Source: Mesorhizobium sp. M3A.F.Ca.ET.080.04.2.1
Lineage (GTDB): Bacteria > Pseudomonadota > Alphaproteobacteria > Rhizobiales > Rhizobiaceae
Assembly: GCF_003952525.1 (NCBI RefSeq)
Contig: NZ_CP034451.1
Coordinates: 2,294,001 to 2,358,000, forward strand
Direction: 5' to 3'
DNA length: 64,000 nt
Shown in pieces: positions 24,721-33,157 of this stretch (position 1 is its first letter; each line of letters starts with the position of its first letter). Below the pieces are notes generated by a model that worked only from the letters and a program-made list of their open reading frames with translations, made no database searches and had not been told where the DNA came from. Both the position numbers and the translations under genes were made by a program.

Positions 24721-26217
24721 TCAAAACCTCGGAATGTCCGGGAACGCCACCTGGCCGCGATGCACGTGCATGCGGCCGAGTTCGGCGCAGCGGCGCAGTT
24801 GCGGGAAGACCTTGCCGGGATTGAGCAGATGGTTGGGATCGAAGGCGCATTTGACCCGCATCTGCTGGTCGAGATCGACCTGGTTGAACATTTCCGGCAT
24901 CAGGTCGCGCTTTTCGACGCCGACGCCATGCTCGCCGGTCAGCACGCCGCCAACCTCGACGCACAGGCGCAGAATGTCGGCGCCGAAATTCTCCGCCTTG
25001 TCGAGTTCGCCCGGCACGTTGGCATCGTAAAGGATCAGCGGGTGCAGATTGCCGTCGCCGGCGTGGAAGACATTGGCGACACCCAGCCCGTATTTCTCGG
25101 AAAGATCGCGCATGCCGGCGAGCACGCGCGGCAGTTCCTTACGCGGGATAGTGCCGTCCATGCAGTAGTAGTCGGGCGCGATGCGGCCTACCGCCGGGAA
25201 CGCCGCCTTGCGTCCGGCCCAGAAGCTCAGCCGCTCCTGCTCGGATTGGGAGAGGCGGCAGGTGGTAGAGCCGTTGCGATAGGCGATCGCCTCGACCAAG
25301 CCGATCAGGTGATCGACCTCCACGCTCGGCCCGTCGAGCTCGACGATCAGCAGCGCCTCGACGTCGAGCGGATAGCCGGCATGGACGAAATCCTCGGCGG
25401 CGTGGATCGCCGGCCGGTCCATCATCTCCATGCCGCCCGGAATGATGCCGGCGCCGATGATGTCGGCGACGCACTGGCCGCCCTGCTCGCTGGTCGGGAA
25501 GCCGATCAGCAGCGCGCGCGCCGTCTCGGGCTTCTTCAGGATGCGCACGGTGACTTCAGTGACGACGCCAAGCAAACCTTCCGAGCCGGTCATGACGCCG
25601 AGCAGGTCGTAGCCTTCCTGGTCGAGATGGCTGCCGCCGAGGCGCACCACCTCGCCATTCATCAGCACCATCTCGACGCCGAGCACATTGTTGGCGGTAA
25701 GGCCGTATTTGAGGCAATGCACGCCGCCGGAGTTCTCCGCGACGTTGCCGCCGATCGAGCAGGCGATCTGGGAGGATGGATCGGGGGCGTAATAGAAGCC
25801 CTCCTGCTCGACGGCGGTGGTGATGCCCAGATTGGTGACGCCCGGCTGGGCGATGACGATGCGGTTCGGATAGTCGATCGCAAGGATGCGGTTGAAGCGG
25901 CTCATCACCAGAAGCACCGCGTCCTCGAGCGGCAGCGCGCCGCCGGAGAGCGAGGTGCCGGAGCCGCGCGGCACGACGCGGATGTTGCGGTCGTTGCAGT
26001 ATTTCAGCACCCGCGAGACCTGCGCCACCGTTTCCGGCAGCACCACCACCAGCGGCAGCTGGCGGTAGGCTGTCAGGCCATCGGTCTCGAAGGCGCGCAT
26101 CTCGTGGGCCGTGTCGACGACGCCTTCGCCGGGCACGATGATGCGCATGTCGGCAACGATCTCGGCGCGGCGGCGCATCGTCTCGGCATCGGGCTTTGGC
26201 ATGGCAAGGCCGGACAT
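24721..26217 (-). CDS. glcD: Glycolate oxidase subunit GlcD
   Basis: A 498-aa FAD-linked 2-hydroxyacid dehydrogenase subunit. The FAD-binding segment is VVPRGSGTSLSGGALP (about 77-92), with CSIGGNVAENSGG next. Catalytic-domain motifs are VFHAGDGNLHP and LTGEHGVGVEKRDLM. The C-terminus has HLLNPGKVFP. The ATG at 26217 begins MSGLAMPKPDAE. It is the first gene of the cluster. A perfect 9-3-9 palindrome lies 23 bp upstream and is the probable operator for the FadR-type regulator at 27979. Confidence 0.95.
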   Translation of the reverse strand: MSGLAMPKPDAETMRRRAEIVADMRIIVPGEGVVDTAHEMRAFETDGLTAYRQLPLVVVLPETVAQVSRVLKYCNDRNIRVVPRGSGTSLSGGALPLEDAVLLVMSRFNRILAIDYPNRIVIAQPGVTNLGITTAVEQEGFYYAPDPSSQIACSIGGNVAENSGGVHCLKYGLTANNVLGVEMVLMNGEVVRLGGSHLDQEGYDLLGVMTGSEGLLGVVTEVTVRILKKPETARALLIGFPTSEQGGQCVADIIGAGIIPGGMEMMDRPAIHAAEDFVHAGYPLDVEALLIVELDGPSVEVDHLIGLVEAIAYRNGSTTCRLSQSEQERLSFWAGRKAAFPAVGRIAPDYYCMDGTIPRKELPRVLAGMRDLSEKYGLGVANVFHAGDGNLHPLILYDANVPGELDKAENFGADILRLCVEVGGVLTGEHGVGVEKRDLMPEMFNQVDLDQQMRVKCAFDPNHLLNPGKVFPQLRRCAELGRMHVHRGQVAFPDIPRF

Positions 26218-26239
26218 CGGGCAGCCTCATGTCGCGTAA

Positions 26240-26260
26240 CTGGTAAAAATCTTTTACCAG
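26240..26260. promoter_or_regulatory. Perfect palindrome upstream of glcD, candidate FadR-type operator
   Basis: CTGGTAAAA-ATC-TTTTACCAG is a perfect 9-bp inverted repeat with a 3-bp centre, 23 bp before the glcD ATG. FadR-subfamily GntR regulators bind TGGT...ACCA palindromes. A degenerate copy with the same 9-3-9 geometry precedes the regulator gene (27901-27921; 14 of 21 positions identical). Confidence 0.6.
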
Positions 26261-26446
26261 CTATGAGCCTTCGTTGCAAATGCTGCTTTGCTCGAAATGG
26301 AGCGGCGAGCGCTGGCCAACGCCGCGCAGCGGCAATCTGCCGCTGGCAGCGCCTCTCCTTGCAGCCAGGGTCGCGCACAAGGTGAACGGAGTGGGATAAG
26401 CGTGTGAAGCGGCGCCTTTCTCCCCCATTGAGAGGAGATTGCGTGG

Positions 26447-27769
26447 CTATTCGCCCGGATGCTTGCCCGGCTCGGAGTGCATGCGGCGCACGCGGCGCAC
26501 GCCCCACCAGACGAGCAGCACCGCGACCGGCACGCATGCTGCGGTGACGACTTCCGGCGCGAAGGCGTGGCCGAAGGTCGACGCGCCCTTGGCAACGTAG
26601 CCGATCAGGCCGACGACGTAGTAGGACACGGCCGCGACGGAAAGGCCTTCCACGGTCTGCTGCAGGCGCAGTTGCAGCCTGGCTCGGTTGTTCATGGAGG
26701 CCAGCAGGTCGCGGTTCTGCTTCTCGACCTCGACATCGACCCAGGTACGCAGCAGCGTCGTGGCGCGGGTGAGCTTGCGCGACAAATTGGCCTGGCGCTC
26801 CTCGACAGAACGGCAGGTGCGCATGGCCGGCGCCATGCGTCGCTGCAGGAAGCCACCCCAGGTGTCGTAGCCCGGCACGGCCTCCTCCTCCAGTGCCTCC
26901 AGCCTCTCGGTGACTATGCCGTCATAAGCGCGGCTCGCGCCGAAGCGGTACAGGCTGGACGCCGCGTCGGCCTCCAGTTCAGCCGCCAGTTCTGTCAGAT
27001 CAGCCAACAACGTCTGGCTGTCGCGGGTCTCGGCCGCCTTCATTTCCACCGTGGTCAGCGCCAGCCGGTCCTCGATGCGCCGCGCCCGTCCGGAAAGGGT
27101 CAGCGCCAAGGGCAGGCCCAACATGGCAAGCGTACGATAGGTCTCGATGTCGATAAGCCGCTGCGACAGCGCCCCCGTGCGGGCAGGAGTCAGACCGCGA
27201 TCGAGCAGCAGGATGCGGGTCATGCCGTCGCCATCCTGGCGGAAGTCGGTGACAATGGCCGCTGCGCCTCGCTCGACCAGCGAATAGCACAGGCTGGTCG
27301 GGTCGAAGCCGGCGATCAGTTTCTCGCTCGCCTGCGTCCATTTGCGGATCTCGAGCCGGATGCCGGAAATCACGGTTCCCGGCGGCGAGAACCCATTGCC
27401 GAAGGGTGAATCCTCCTGGCCGCGGCCGTGCTCGGCAAGCGGCCCTTCCCACAGATAAGTCGAGAATTCCGTATGCCGCTCCCAGCGCAGCGTGCCTTTG
27501 CCCCACTTCATCGCGTGATGACGGGCATGCCGCTCGGGCGCGGCGATACCGAGGCGCCGCGACAATTCCGACAGCACGGCATGGTCGACGCCGGAGCCGC
27601 CCTCGGTCATGAAGGAAAGCTGGATCAGCACACGCGGCTTCTCGACCAGCGGATGCGGGCGGGCATGGACCTCGCCCAGCGCGCCGGGCCGGCCCTCATG
27701 GGCCGGAAAGCCCATGACGCTGCCCTGCGCGCGCGGCTGGAACTGGAGATTGGACGTCTCGTCCGACAC
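26447..27769 (-). CDS. DUF3422 family membrane protein
   Basis: About 440 aa if started at the GTG at 27769 (VSDETSNLQF). That start has AGGGGGA at good spacing and precedes the family's N-terminal motif (MGFPAHEGRPGALGEVHARPH). An ATG at 27814 is a weaker alternative. The cytosolic part is mostly helical. Two C-terminal hydrophobic segments (VAAVSYYVVGLIGYVAKG and VVTAACVPVAVLLVWW) suggest membrane anchoring. Function is unknown. Homologues often lie beside redox or lactate/glycolate genes in Rhizobiales, by my recollection. Confidence 0.75.
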   Translation of the reverse strand: MSDETSNLQFQPRAQGSVMGFPAHEGRPGALGEVHARPHPLVEKPRVLIQLSFMTEGGSGVDHAVLSELSRRLGIAAPERHARHHAMKWGKGTLRWERHTEFSTYLWEGPLAEHGRGQEDSPFGNGFSPPGTVISGIRLEIRKWTQASEKLIAGFDPTSLCYSLVERGAAAIVTDFRQDGDGMTRILLLDRGLTPARTGALSQRLIDIETYRTLAMLGLPLALTLSGRARRIEDRLALTTVEMKAAETRDSQTLLADLTELAAELEADAASSLYRFGASRAYDGIVTERLEALEEEAVPGYDTWGGFLQRRMAPAMRTCRSVEERQANLSRKLTRATTLLRTWVDVEVEKQNRDLLASMNNRARLQLRLQQTVEGLSVAAVSYYVVGLIGYVAKGASTFGHAFAPEVVTAACVPVAVLLVWWGVRRVRRMHSEPGKHPGE

Positions 27770-27900
27770 GGCTGGTCCCCCTGGTTTCGACCGTTCGTGC
27801 AACCCGGCCCTCATGGGGCAATCGGTGTGACACGTAAACAGCAAATTTTTGGCAGACCTCGATGAAAGGCGCTCAACGGAAGCCGACCGGCCTGGGGGAA

Positions 27901-27921
27901 TTGGATAAATAATTTGACCAG
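27901..27921. promoter_or_regulatory. Degenerate palindrome upstream of the FadR-type regulator gene
   Basis: TTGGATAAA-TAA-TTTGACCAG has the same 9-3-9 layout as the perfect palindrome before glcD, and the right half TTTkACCAG is nearly identical. It lies in the shared regulatory interval of the divergent DUF3422 and regulator-lldD genes, so it is well placed for autoregulation. Confidence 0.5.
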
Positions 27922-27978
27922 TTGACGACAGACGCTTTAACCTGGGCGCCATCCATTCCGTTCCCCAGGCGCCTTTCG

Positions 27979-28782
27979 TTGAGCGACATCTTCTCCCGGA
28001 TCGAGCATTCGCGCACCGCCGACGAGGTGGTGCAGCAGATCGAGAGCCTGATACTCGAGGGCGTGCTGCGCACGGGTGACCGGCTGCCGGGCGAACGCGA
28101 GTTGGCGCGCCAGTTCGACGTGTCGCGACCGATCCTGCGCGATGCGCTGAAGGCTCTCGAAGCGCGCGGCCTGCTGACGACGCGGCCGGGCGGCGGCACC
28201 CATGTCGCCGATGTCATCGGCCAGCTTTTCACCAAGCCGGTGACCGACCTGATCTCCACGCACCGCAAGGCGGTGACCGACTATCTGGAGTACCGGCGCG
28301 AGATCGAGGGCGTCGCGGCCGAGTACGCGGCACGTCGCGCCACACCTGAGGATCTCGCCCTGCTCGACCGCATCATGGCGCGCATGGACGAGGCGCACCG
28401 CACCGGCGACTTCGACGACGAGGCGGAAATCGACGTCGAGTTCCATCATGCGGTGTGCGAATGCGCGCACAACATCATCCTGCTGCATACACTGCGTTCC
28501 TGCTACCGGCTGCTGTCCGAGGGCGTGTTCCAGAACCGTCTTCTGGTTTTCACCGTGCCCGGCGCGCGCGAGGCGCTGCTTCAGCAGCACCGCGCGATCC
28601 ATGCCGCGATCAAATCCGCAGACCCTATCGCGGCGCGCAGGGCGGCAATGGACCACATCACCTATGTCGAGCGCTCGATGGCGGAAGCGGAACGCAGCGG
28701 CGACTGGCAGCGCGTGTCTCGGTTGAGGCTCAGGCAGCGCTCGGAACCCGGCGACGTCGAACCCACAGGCAAACCCACCTAA
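27979..28782 (+). CDS. FadR-subfamily GntR transcriptional regulator (LldR-like)
   Basis: A 267-aa regulator with an N-terminal winged helix (RLPGERELARQFDVSRPILRDALKALEARGLL) and a C-terminal FCD all-helical ligand domain. The FCD domain shows candidate metal/ligand residues in EIDVEFHHAV and LLQQHRAIHAAI. No ATG fits. I chose the TTG at 27979 (SDIFSRIEHSR) because it matches the usual family N-terminus and leaves the candidate operator in untranscribed DNA. A TTG at 27922 directly abuts that palindrome. It is followed after 23 bp by lldD, so it is probably the lactate or 2-hydroxyacid sensor for both lldD and glcDEF. Confidence 0.88.
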   Translation: MSDIFSRIEHSRTADEVVQQIESLILEGVLRTGDRLPGERELARQFDVSRPILRDALKALEARGLLTTRPGGGTHVADVIGQLFTKPVTDLISTHRKAVTDYLEYRREIEGVAAEYAARRATPEDLALLDRIMARMDEAHRTGDFDDEAEIDVEFHHAVCECAHNIILLHTLRSCYRLLSEGVFQNRLLVFTVPGAREALLQQHRAIHAAIKSADPIAARRAAMDHITYVERSMAEAERSGDWQRVSRLRLRQRSEPGDVEPTGKPT

Positions 28783-28805
28783 GCACCGATCAAGCGGGGA
28801 CAATC

Positions 28806-29942
28806 ATGAGCGACATCCTGACCATCGCCGACCTGAAGGACCTCGCGCGCCGCCGCGTGCCGAAGATGTTCTTCGACTATGCCGATTCCGGCGCCTGGAC
28901 CGAGAGCACCTACCGCGCCAACGAGGAGGATTTCGGCAAGATCAAGTTCCGCCAGCGCGTGCTGGTCGACATGAGCAACCGCTCGCTGGAAACGACCATG
29001 ATCGGCCAGAAGGTGGCGATGCCGGTGGCCCTGGCGCCGACCGGGCTGACCGGCATGCAGCATGCCGACGGCGAGATGCTGGCGGCGCAGGCCGCCGAAG
29101 AGTTCGGCGTGCCGTTCACGCTGTCGACGATGAGCATCTGCTCGATCGAGGACGTCGCCTCGGCCACGAAGAAGCCGTTCTGGTTCCAGCTCTATGTGCT
29201 GCGCGACAAGGATTTCGTGCTCAACCTGATCGACCGGGCGAAAGCGGCGAAATGCTCGGCGCTGGTGCTGACGCTCGACTTGCAGATCCTCGGCCAGCGC
29301 CACAAGGACGTGCGCAACGGGCTGACGGCGCCGCCGCGCATGACATTGACGAACATCATCGACATGGCCATTCGCCCGCGCTGGTGCCTGGGCATGGCCG
29401 GCACCCAGCGTCGCACTTTCCGCAACATCGTCGGACACGCCAAGGGCGTCGGCGACGTCGCCTCGCTGTCGTCCTGGACAACCGAGCAGTTCGATCCGCA
29501 GCTGTCCTGGAAGGATGTCGCATGGATCAAGGAGCGCTGGGGCGGCAAGCTCATCCTGAAGGGCATTCTCGACAAAGAGGACGCGCTGATGGCGGCCAAG
29601 ACCGGAGCCGACGCGATCATCGTCTCGAACCATGGTGGGCGCCAGCTCGACGGCGCTCCTTCGTCGATCTCGGTGCTGGAAGAAATCGCCGACGCGGTCG
29701 GCGACCAAATCGAAGTGCATATGGACGGCGGCATCCGCTCGGGCCAGAACGTGCTCAAGGCGCTCTGCCTCGGGGCCAAGGGCACCTATATCGGACGGCC
29801 CTTCCTCTATGGGCTCGGCGCCATGGGCAAGGCGGGCGTTACCCAGGCGCTCGAAATCATCCGCAAGGAGATGGACGTGACGCTGGCGCTGTGCGGAAAG
29901 CGCCTGGTAACGGACATGGGCAAGGATCAGCTTCGTCGCTGA
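28806..29942 (+). CDS. lldD: FMN-dependent L-lactate dehydrogenase
   Basis: A 378-aa 2-hydroxyacid dehydrogenase with a TIM barrel. It oxidises L-lactate to pyruvate at the membrane. Visible are the FMN-contacting PVALAPTGLTGM and the catalytic His and Arg in IIVSNHGGRQLDG. The phosphate site is VHMDGGIRSGQNVLKAL, and IGRPFLYGLGAMGKAGV follows. The ATG at 28806 has a GGGGA site. Length matches LldD (about 380-396). The stop lies 10 bp before the boundary of the IS21-like element. Confidence 0.93.
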   Translation: MSDILTIADLKDLARRRVPKMFFDYADSGAWTESTYRANEEDFGKIKFRQRVLVDMSNRSLETTMIGQKVAMPVALAPTGLTGMQHADGEMLAAQAAEEFGVPFTLSTMSICSIEDVASATKKPFWFQLYVLRDKDFVLNLIDRAKAAKCSALVLTLDLQILGQRHKDVRNGLTAPPRMTLTNIIDMAIRPRWCLGMAGTQRRTFRNIVGHAKGVGDVASLSSWTTEQFDPQLSWKDVAWIKERWGGKLILKGILDKEDALMAAKTGADAIIVSNHGGRQLDGAPSSISVLEEIADAVGDQIEVHMDGGIRSGQNVLKALCLGAKGTYIGRPFLYGLGAMGKAGVTQALEIIRKEMDVTLALCGKRLVTDMGKDQLRR

Positions 29943-30101
29943 GGCGTGGCTCTGTGTCAAACGGCGTTGAAGATCGACCCCTTATGGACGCAACGCGATA
30001 ACCGGCCGAGACTCAGGTGTTCCCGAAAGTCGGGTGGGAAGATTGGTCATGTTTGGGCCCCTCGTGTCTCACCACGCGAGGAGGCAAGAGATGTGCCGGT
30101 A

Positions 30102-30692
30102 TCACCTGCTCCCGACCCACTGCCGGATCTCGTCAGCCAATTGCTCGAGAACGCCCATCGTCCCGGCGGGGAGCGGGTCCGGAAACCGTTGCTCGGGATA
30201 CGCGAGCGTTCCCCCCAGATGGACCGGCTGGACGCAGGGCATCTCGTGCTGTTCGAAAAACCTGATCATGTTGTCCGCGCATAGGCGCACACTCGGATCG
30301 TCCGCGGGATCGGTGGCGCCGTTGACGATGACCGCTCCGAGTTTTCCTTTGAGCTGTTGTCCGTCGCGCCACAGGGGATCCGATCTGTCGAGCAAGACGA
30401 CGCCCAGCGCCGGCGGCATTCCGAAGCAGGTTGGAGTAGCCATCAGAATCACGTCCGACTCTTTCATGAGTGACAGAACACGATCGATCCCGTCGCCGTG
30501 GTGTCCGAACCTTTGATAACACTGCTCGCACCCGAGACAGTCGATACGCTCATCGGCCAGACGCACCTGTTCCACGACCTTCACCCGCCGATCTGTCTCG
30601 AGCGAGCGAAGAACCTCGCCGAGCATCCGGGCTGAGTTACTTGACGCGCGTGGGCTGCAGTCTATTCCAATGATGGTCGTCGCTTTGTCCAT
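30102..30692 (-). CDS. NADPH-dependent FMN reductase / iron-sulfur flavoprotein-like protein
   Basis: About 196 aa with a flavodoxin-like fold. It has IIGIDCSPRASSNSARML (FMN phosphate loop) at the N-terminus and LMATPTCFGMPPALGVVLLDR (isoalloxazine region). A compact CLGCEQC motif resembles the cysteine cluster of archaeal-type iron-sulfur flavoproteins. The start was set at the ATG at 30692 (MDKATT); an upstream in-frame ATG at 30737 is less likely. It lies inside the IS21-like element, opposite to lldD. The physiological substrate is unknown. Confidence 0.75.
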   Translation of the reverse strand: MDKATTIIGIDCSPRASSNSARMLGEVLRSLETDRRVKVVEQVRLADERIDCLGCEQCYQRFGHHGDGIDRVLSLMKESDVILMATPTCFGMPPALGVVLLDRSDPLWRDGQQLKGKLGAVIVNGATDPADDPSVRLCADNMIRFFEQHEMPCVQPVHLGGTLAYPEQRFPDPLPAGTMGVLEQLADEIRQWVGSR

Positions 30693-30770
30693 ATGAGGAT
30701 CCCTAGTCAGGCGTGACAGCTCGATACCGAGTGGCACGGGGCGAAGTTTTGAGTATCCCCACCGATGGCT

Positions 30771-31010
30771 TCAAAGTCGACGATACTCGCTCTTTACCTT
30801 TGAATTTTCCGGATCACAATATTGACCCCTAAGGTCGGTGAGCAGATAGCCAAGTTCATCGAGCACGACGAAGTCTTTGCGCCCGAGATAATTGGCCCTT
30901 TGCCTCGTTCGATGCAAGGATGCCATCAAGAGCACCCTGCCACGGACCAATCCTGGGCCGCGGCTGCCGCTCCTCCGGGGGTCAATATTGGAGCCGATAA
31001 CCCCTCTCAC
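30771..31010 (-). pseudogene. IstB-like transposition helper remnant
   Basis: Only the Walker B neighbourhood remains recognisable: NYLGRKDFVVLDELGYL, about positions 30850-30900. It resembles the L.R.DfvvLDELGYLP segment of IS21 IstB ATPases. Walker A, the rest of the ATPase core and all of istA are missing. The frame on either side is unrelated. The 489 bp between the flavoprotein gene and the metallophosphatase hold only this remnant, the element end and a palindromic repeat. Confidence 0.55.
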
Positions 31011-31071
31011 GGGATCAAACTTGCACGCCGAAACACATGGCTTTGAAGTGGCTTCAGGCGTCGAGGTTCAG

Positions 31072-31125
31072 GTTTTTGCGCATGTCGCCCAAACCGCTGC
31101 GCAGTTTTGAGCGACCTGCGCTAGG
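31072..31125. repeat. Palindromic intergenic repeat (GCATGTCG...GCGAC type), copy 1
   Basis: TTTTTGCGCATGTCGCCCAAACCGCTGCGCA with the facing arm GAGCGACCTGCGC. The same layout (TGCATGTCGTT.TCGCA..ACCGC.GCAC....GCGACAT) recurs at 44874-44930 and 48676-48725. The element lies between the IS21-like end and the metallophosphatase gene. Confidence 0.6.
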
Positions 31126-31181
31126 AGTTGTTCACCCGTTGGGTCTAGCTTCGCCGCGAGGATGAAACACGAAGACGAGCC

Positions 31182-31952
31182 TTGACTGAGAGCGGCATAC
31201 ATTATCTCGACGCGCGCGGGCCGGAAGGCATGCGGCTCTATGCCATCGGCGACGTGCACGGCCGCCATGACCTGCTCGCCGCCATGCACCGCCGGATCGA
31301 AAGCGAACTGCAACATGCGCCGCCGAGCGACTGGCGCATCATCCATCTCGGCGACTACACCGACAGAGGCCTTCACTCCAAGGAGGTCATCGACTTCCTG
31401 ATCGAGGCGCGGAGACGCGATACGCGCAATCTGATGCTTGCCGGCAACCACGACATCGGCTTCCTCGAGTTTCTGGACCGACCCGATCCGGATGGTCTGT
31501 TCATGCGCAATGGCGGCGTCCAGACGGCAGCTTCCTATGGCGTGAAGCTTTCGGCAGGCGGCGGCTGGTTTGGAAGGTCGGATGAGACATTGCTGCACGG
31601 GCATGCGGCACTGGTGGGCGCGGTGCCGCCAAGCCATGTCGAGTTCCTGAAGTCCCTGCCCTTTTCAGCGACCTTCGGCGACTTCTTCTTCTGCCATGCC
31701 GGCATCCGGCCGGGCGTGCCGCTCGAAAGCCAGAGCAGCGACGACCTGATCTGGATCCGCGACGCGTTCCATGATCATCCCGGGCTTTTCCCCAAGGTCA
31801 TCGTGCACGGACACACGCCCGTGCCGGAAGCCGAGGTGATGGCCAACCGCGTCAATGTCGATACGCTTGCCTGGCAGTCGGGAAGGCTCAGCGCGCTCGC
31901 CATTGACGGCGCGGAAAAGCGTATCCTGACAGTGGAGGGAAAGGCGTTCTAG
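31182..31952 (+). CDS. Serine/threonine-type metallophosphoesterase
   Basis: A 256-aa calcineurin-like phosphoesterase (PP1/2A-like bacterial class). The metal-binding motifs GDVHGRHDLL, GDYTDRG, GNHD, a later CHAG and VIVHGHTPV are all intact. The start is uncertain. The TTG at 31182 gives MTESGIHYLDARG, which resembles homologues, and overlaps the stop of a tiny ATG-initiated frame (MKHEDEP, 31162-31185). An ATG at 31230 (MRLYAIGDVHG) has no usable spacing to a ribosome-binding site. The target may be a phosphoprotein or a dinucleotide polyphosphate. Confidence 0.85.
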   Translation: MTESGIHYLDARGPEGMRLYAIGDVHGRHDLLAAMHRRIESELQHAPPSDWRIIHLGDYTDRGLHSKEVIDFLIEARRRDTRNLMLAGNHDIGFLEFLDRPDPDGLFMRNGGVQTAASYGVKLSAGGGWFGRSDETLLHGHAALVGAVPPSHVEFLKSLPFSATFGDFFFCHAGIRPGVPLESQSSDDLIWIRDAFHDHPGLFPKVIVHGHTPVPEAEVMANRVNVDTLAWQSGRLSALAIDGAEKRILTVEGKAF

Positions 31953-32089
31953 CGAAGCGCGGCGGTGACGCCGTAGCCGTCGACGGCCTGATGATTGTTG
32001 GCCGCGTCGGCAGAATAAATGCCGAGGCCGCATACGACGATGGCAGACAGCATGACAAAGGACAAAAGCGCTGCTTTCACGGACGTCAT
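31949..32089 (-). CDS. Small putative exported protein
   Basis: A 46-codon reading frame starting at the ATG at 32089. Residues 1-30 form a clear signal-peptide-like sequence (SVKAALLSFVMLSAIVVCGL, then ending SADA). A short polar tail, NNHQAVDGYGVTAALR, follows. An in-frame ATG at 32110 would add seven residues. The stop overlaps the end of the convergent metallophosphatase gene. The upstream site (AGAG) is weak. No family was recognised. The 284 bp from here to the GATase gene show no other feature. Confidence 0.45.
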   Translation of the reverse strand: MTSVKAALLSFVMLSAIVVCGLGIYSADAANNHQAVDGYGVTAALR

Positions 32090-32373
32090 CTCTGGTTGAG
32101 CTTTCTGCATCTGTGCACGAGGCGGTTACCAATGCGTTGAAACGATAAAATGCGTCTCAATGTTTCGACGATTTCGCGCTTCTAAGCAGCTTCTGTATCG
32201 CCGGTGTGTCGCGCGGATCACACAAGAGGTTCATCGCGGATGCACGCTCGATACAGAGCGCGCGCCTTCTAGGATGAGGCGCGAGCACAAGCCAAGGATG
32301 AAGCGGGTTTTCCCCAGGCAGAACCGGCGCCGCGTGCCAATTATGTCACGCCTGCCCGGAGCACGGGCGATAT

Positions 32374-33072
32374 TCAGATGGTCGCCACCCAGGCGCGGGC
32401 AATAGCCATTCCGGCGGCGTCGGCGCCCGGTCCGCTGCGGGCTATTTCGTCGTCCAGCCGCTCGTTCCAGTCAGGATTGCGCTCGGCAATGATCGATGCA
32501 AAGGACGCGCTCCAGTCCCGCACCATTGGGCTGTCCGCCTCGAAGTGGAACTGGAATCCGTAGACGGCGCGGCCGAGGCGAAAAGCCTGGTTTTCGGCGA
32601 CATCGTTGCCGGCGAGCCTTATGGCGTTTTCGGGCAGGTCGAACGTGTCGTCATGCCACTGGAAGATCGGGAATTTTTGCGGCAAGGCGCCAAGCACCGG
32701 ATCGGATATGGCTTCCGCGGTCAGCGACACGCCGCGCCATCCGAATTCATTTGCGCCGCCGATGCGGTTCTCGGCACCGAAGGCGCGGGCCACGAGCTGG
32801 CCGCCAAGACAGATACCAAGCACCGATCGGTCCTTACCGGCGAAATCGCGCGTCAGTTCGAGCAGGGCCGGAAAGTAAGGGTAGTCGGCATCGGCCAGGG
32901 CATTCTGGCCGCCGCCCAGCACCACCATGGCATGATGCCCGTCCGCGTCCTGCGGAAGGGGATCGCCCTGGTAGGGACGGCGCAGGTCGATGTCGGCGCC
33001 CGCCTCCGTAAGCGCGGCGCCAAGCTGGCCGAGCCCGGTATTGTCGTAGTTCTGGACCACCAGCACGCGCAT
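32374..33072 (-). CDS. Class I glutamine amidotransferase-like protein
   Basis: About 232 aa, a GuaA-N-terminal-like class I GATase domain standing alone. The nucleophile Cys is in GICLGGQLVARAFG and the catalytic His in YGFQFHFEAD. The start was set at the ATG at 33072 (MRVLVVQNYDNTGLG), which is where the fold begins; an upstream ATG at 33090 adds six residues. Stand-alone members include peptidases and gamma-glutamyl hydrolases. The partner synthetase and substrate are unknown. It is divergent from the gene at 33158. Confidence 0.85.
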   Translation of the reverse strand: MRVLVVQNYDNTGLGQLGAALTEAGADIDLRRPYQGDPLPQDADGHHAMVVLGGGQNALADADYPYFPALLELTRDFAGKDRSVLGICLGGQLVARAFGAENRIGGANEFGWRGVSLTAEAISDPVLGALPQKFPIFQWHDDTFDLPENAIRLAGNDVAENQAFRLGRAVYGFQFHFEADSPMVRDWSASFASIIAERNPDWNERLDDEIARSGPGADAAGMAIARAWVATI

Positions 33073-33157
33073 GGGAAATCCTGCTGACATGAAATGCTGG
33101 GGCGAGCGATATCATGCCGCCAGCATTTCAGCCAAGATGCGTGCCGGGGAGAAGCCT

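Larger units (their letters stand above)
29953..31037. mobile_element. Decayed IS21-like element carrying a flavoprotein gene
   Basis: Left end TGTGTC, then GGCGTTGAAGATCGACCCC. The right end, read inverted, is TGTGTTTCGGCGTGCAAGTTTGATCCC. Both match the repeated GGCGT..AA..T.GA.CCC termini typical of IS21-family elements. Flanks TGGCTC (29947-29952) and TGGCTT (31038-31043) match at 5 of 6 bases, as expected for an aged target duplication. The inside holds an istB remnant, a 13-bp inverted repeat GGGGTCAATATTG (30817-30829 and 30978-30990), and an intact flavoprotein gene. At 1085 bp it is far shorter than a full IS21 (about 2-2.5 kb). Confidence 0.6.

Noticed and set aside
28455..28805. N-terminal extension of lldD
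   Set aside because: It overlaps the regulator gene in another frame. The ATG at 28806 has a good site and begins at the expected LldD N-terminus.
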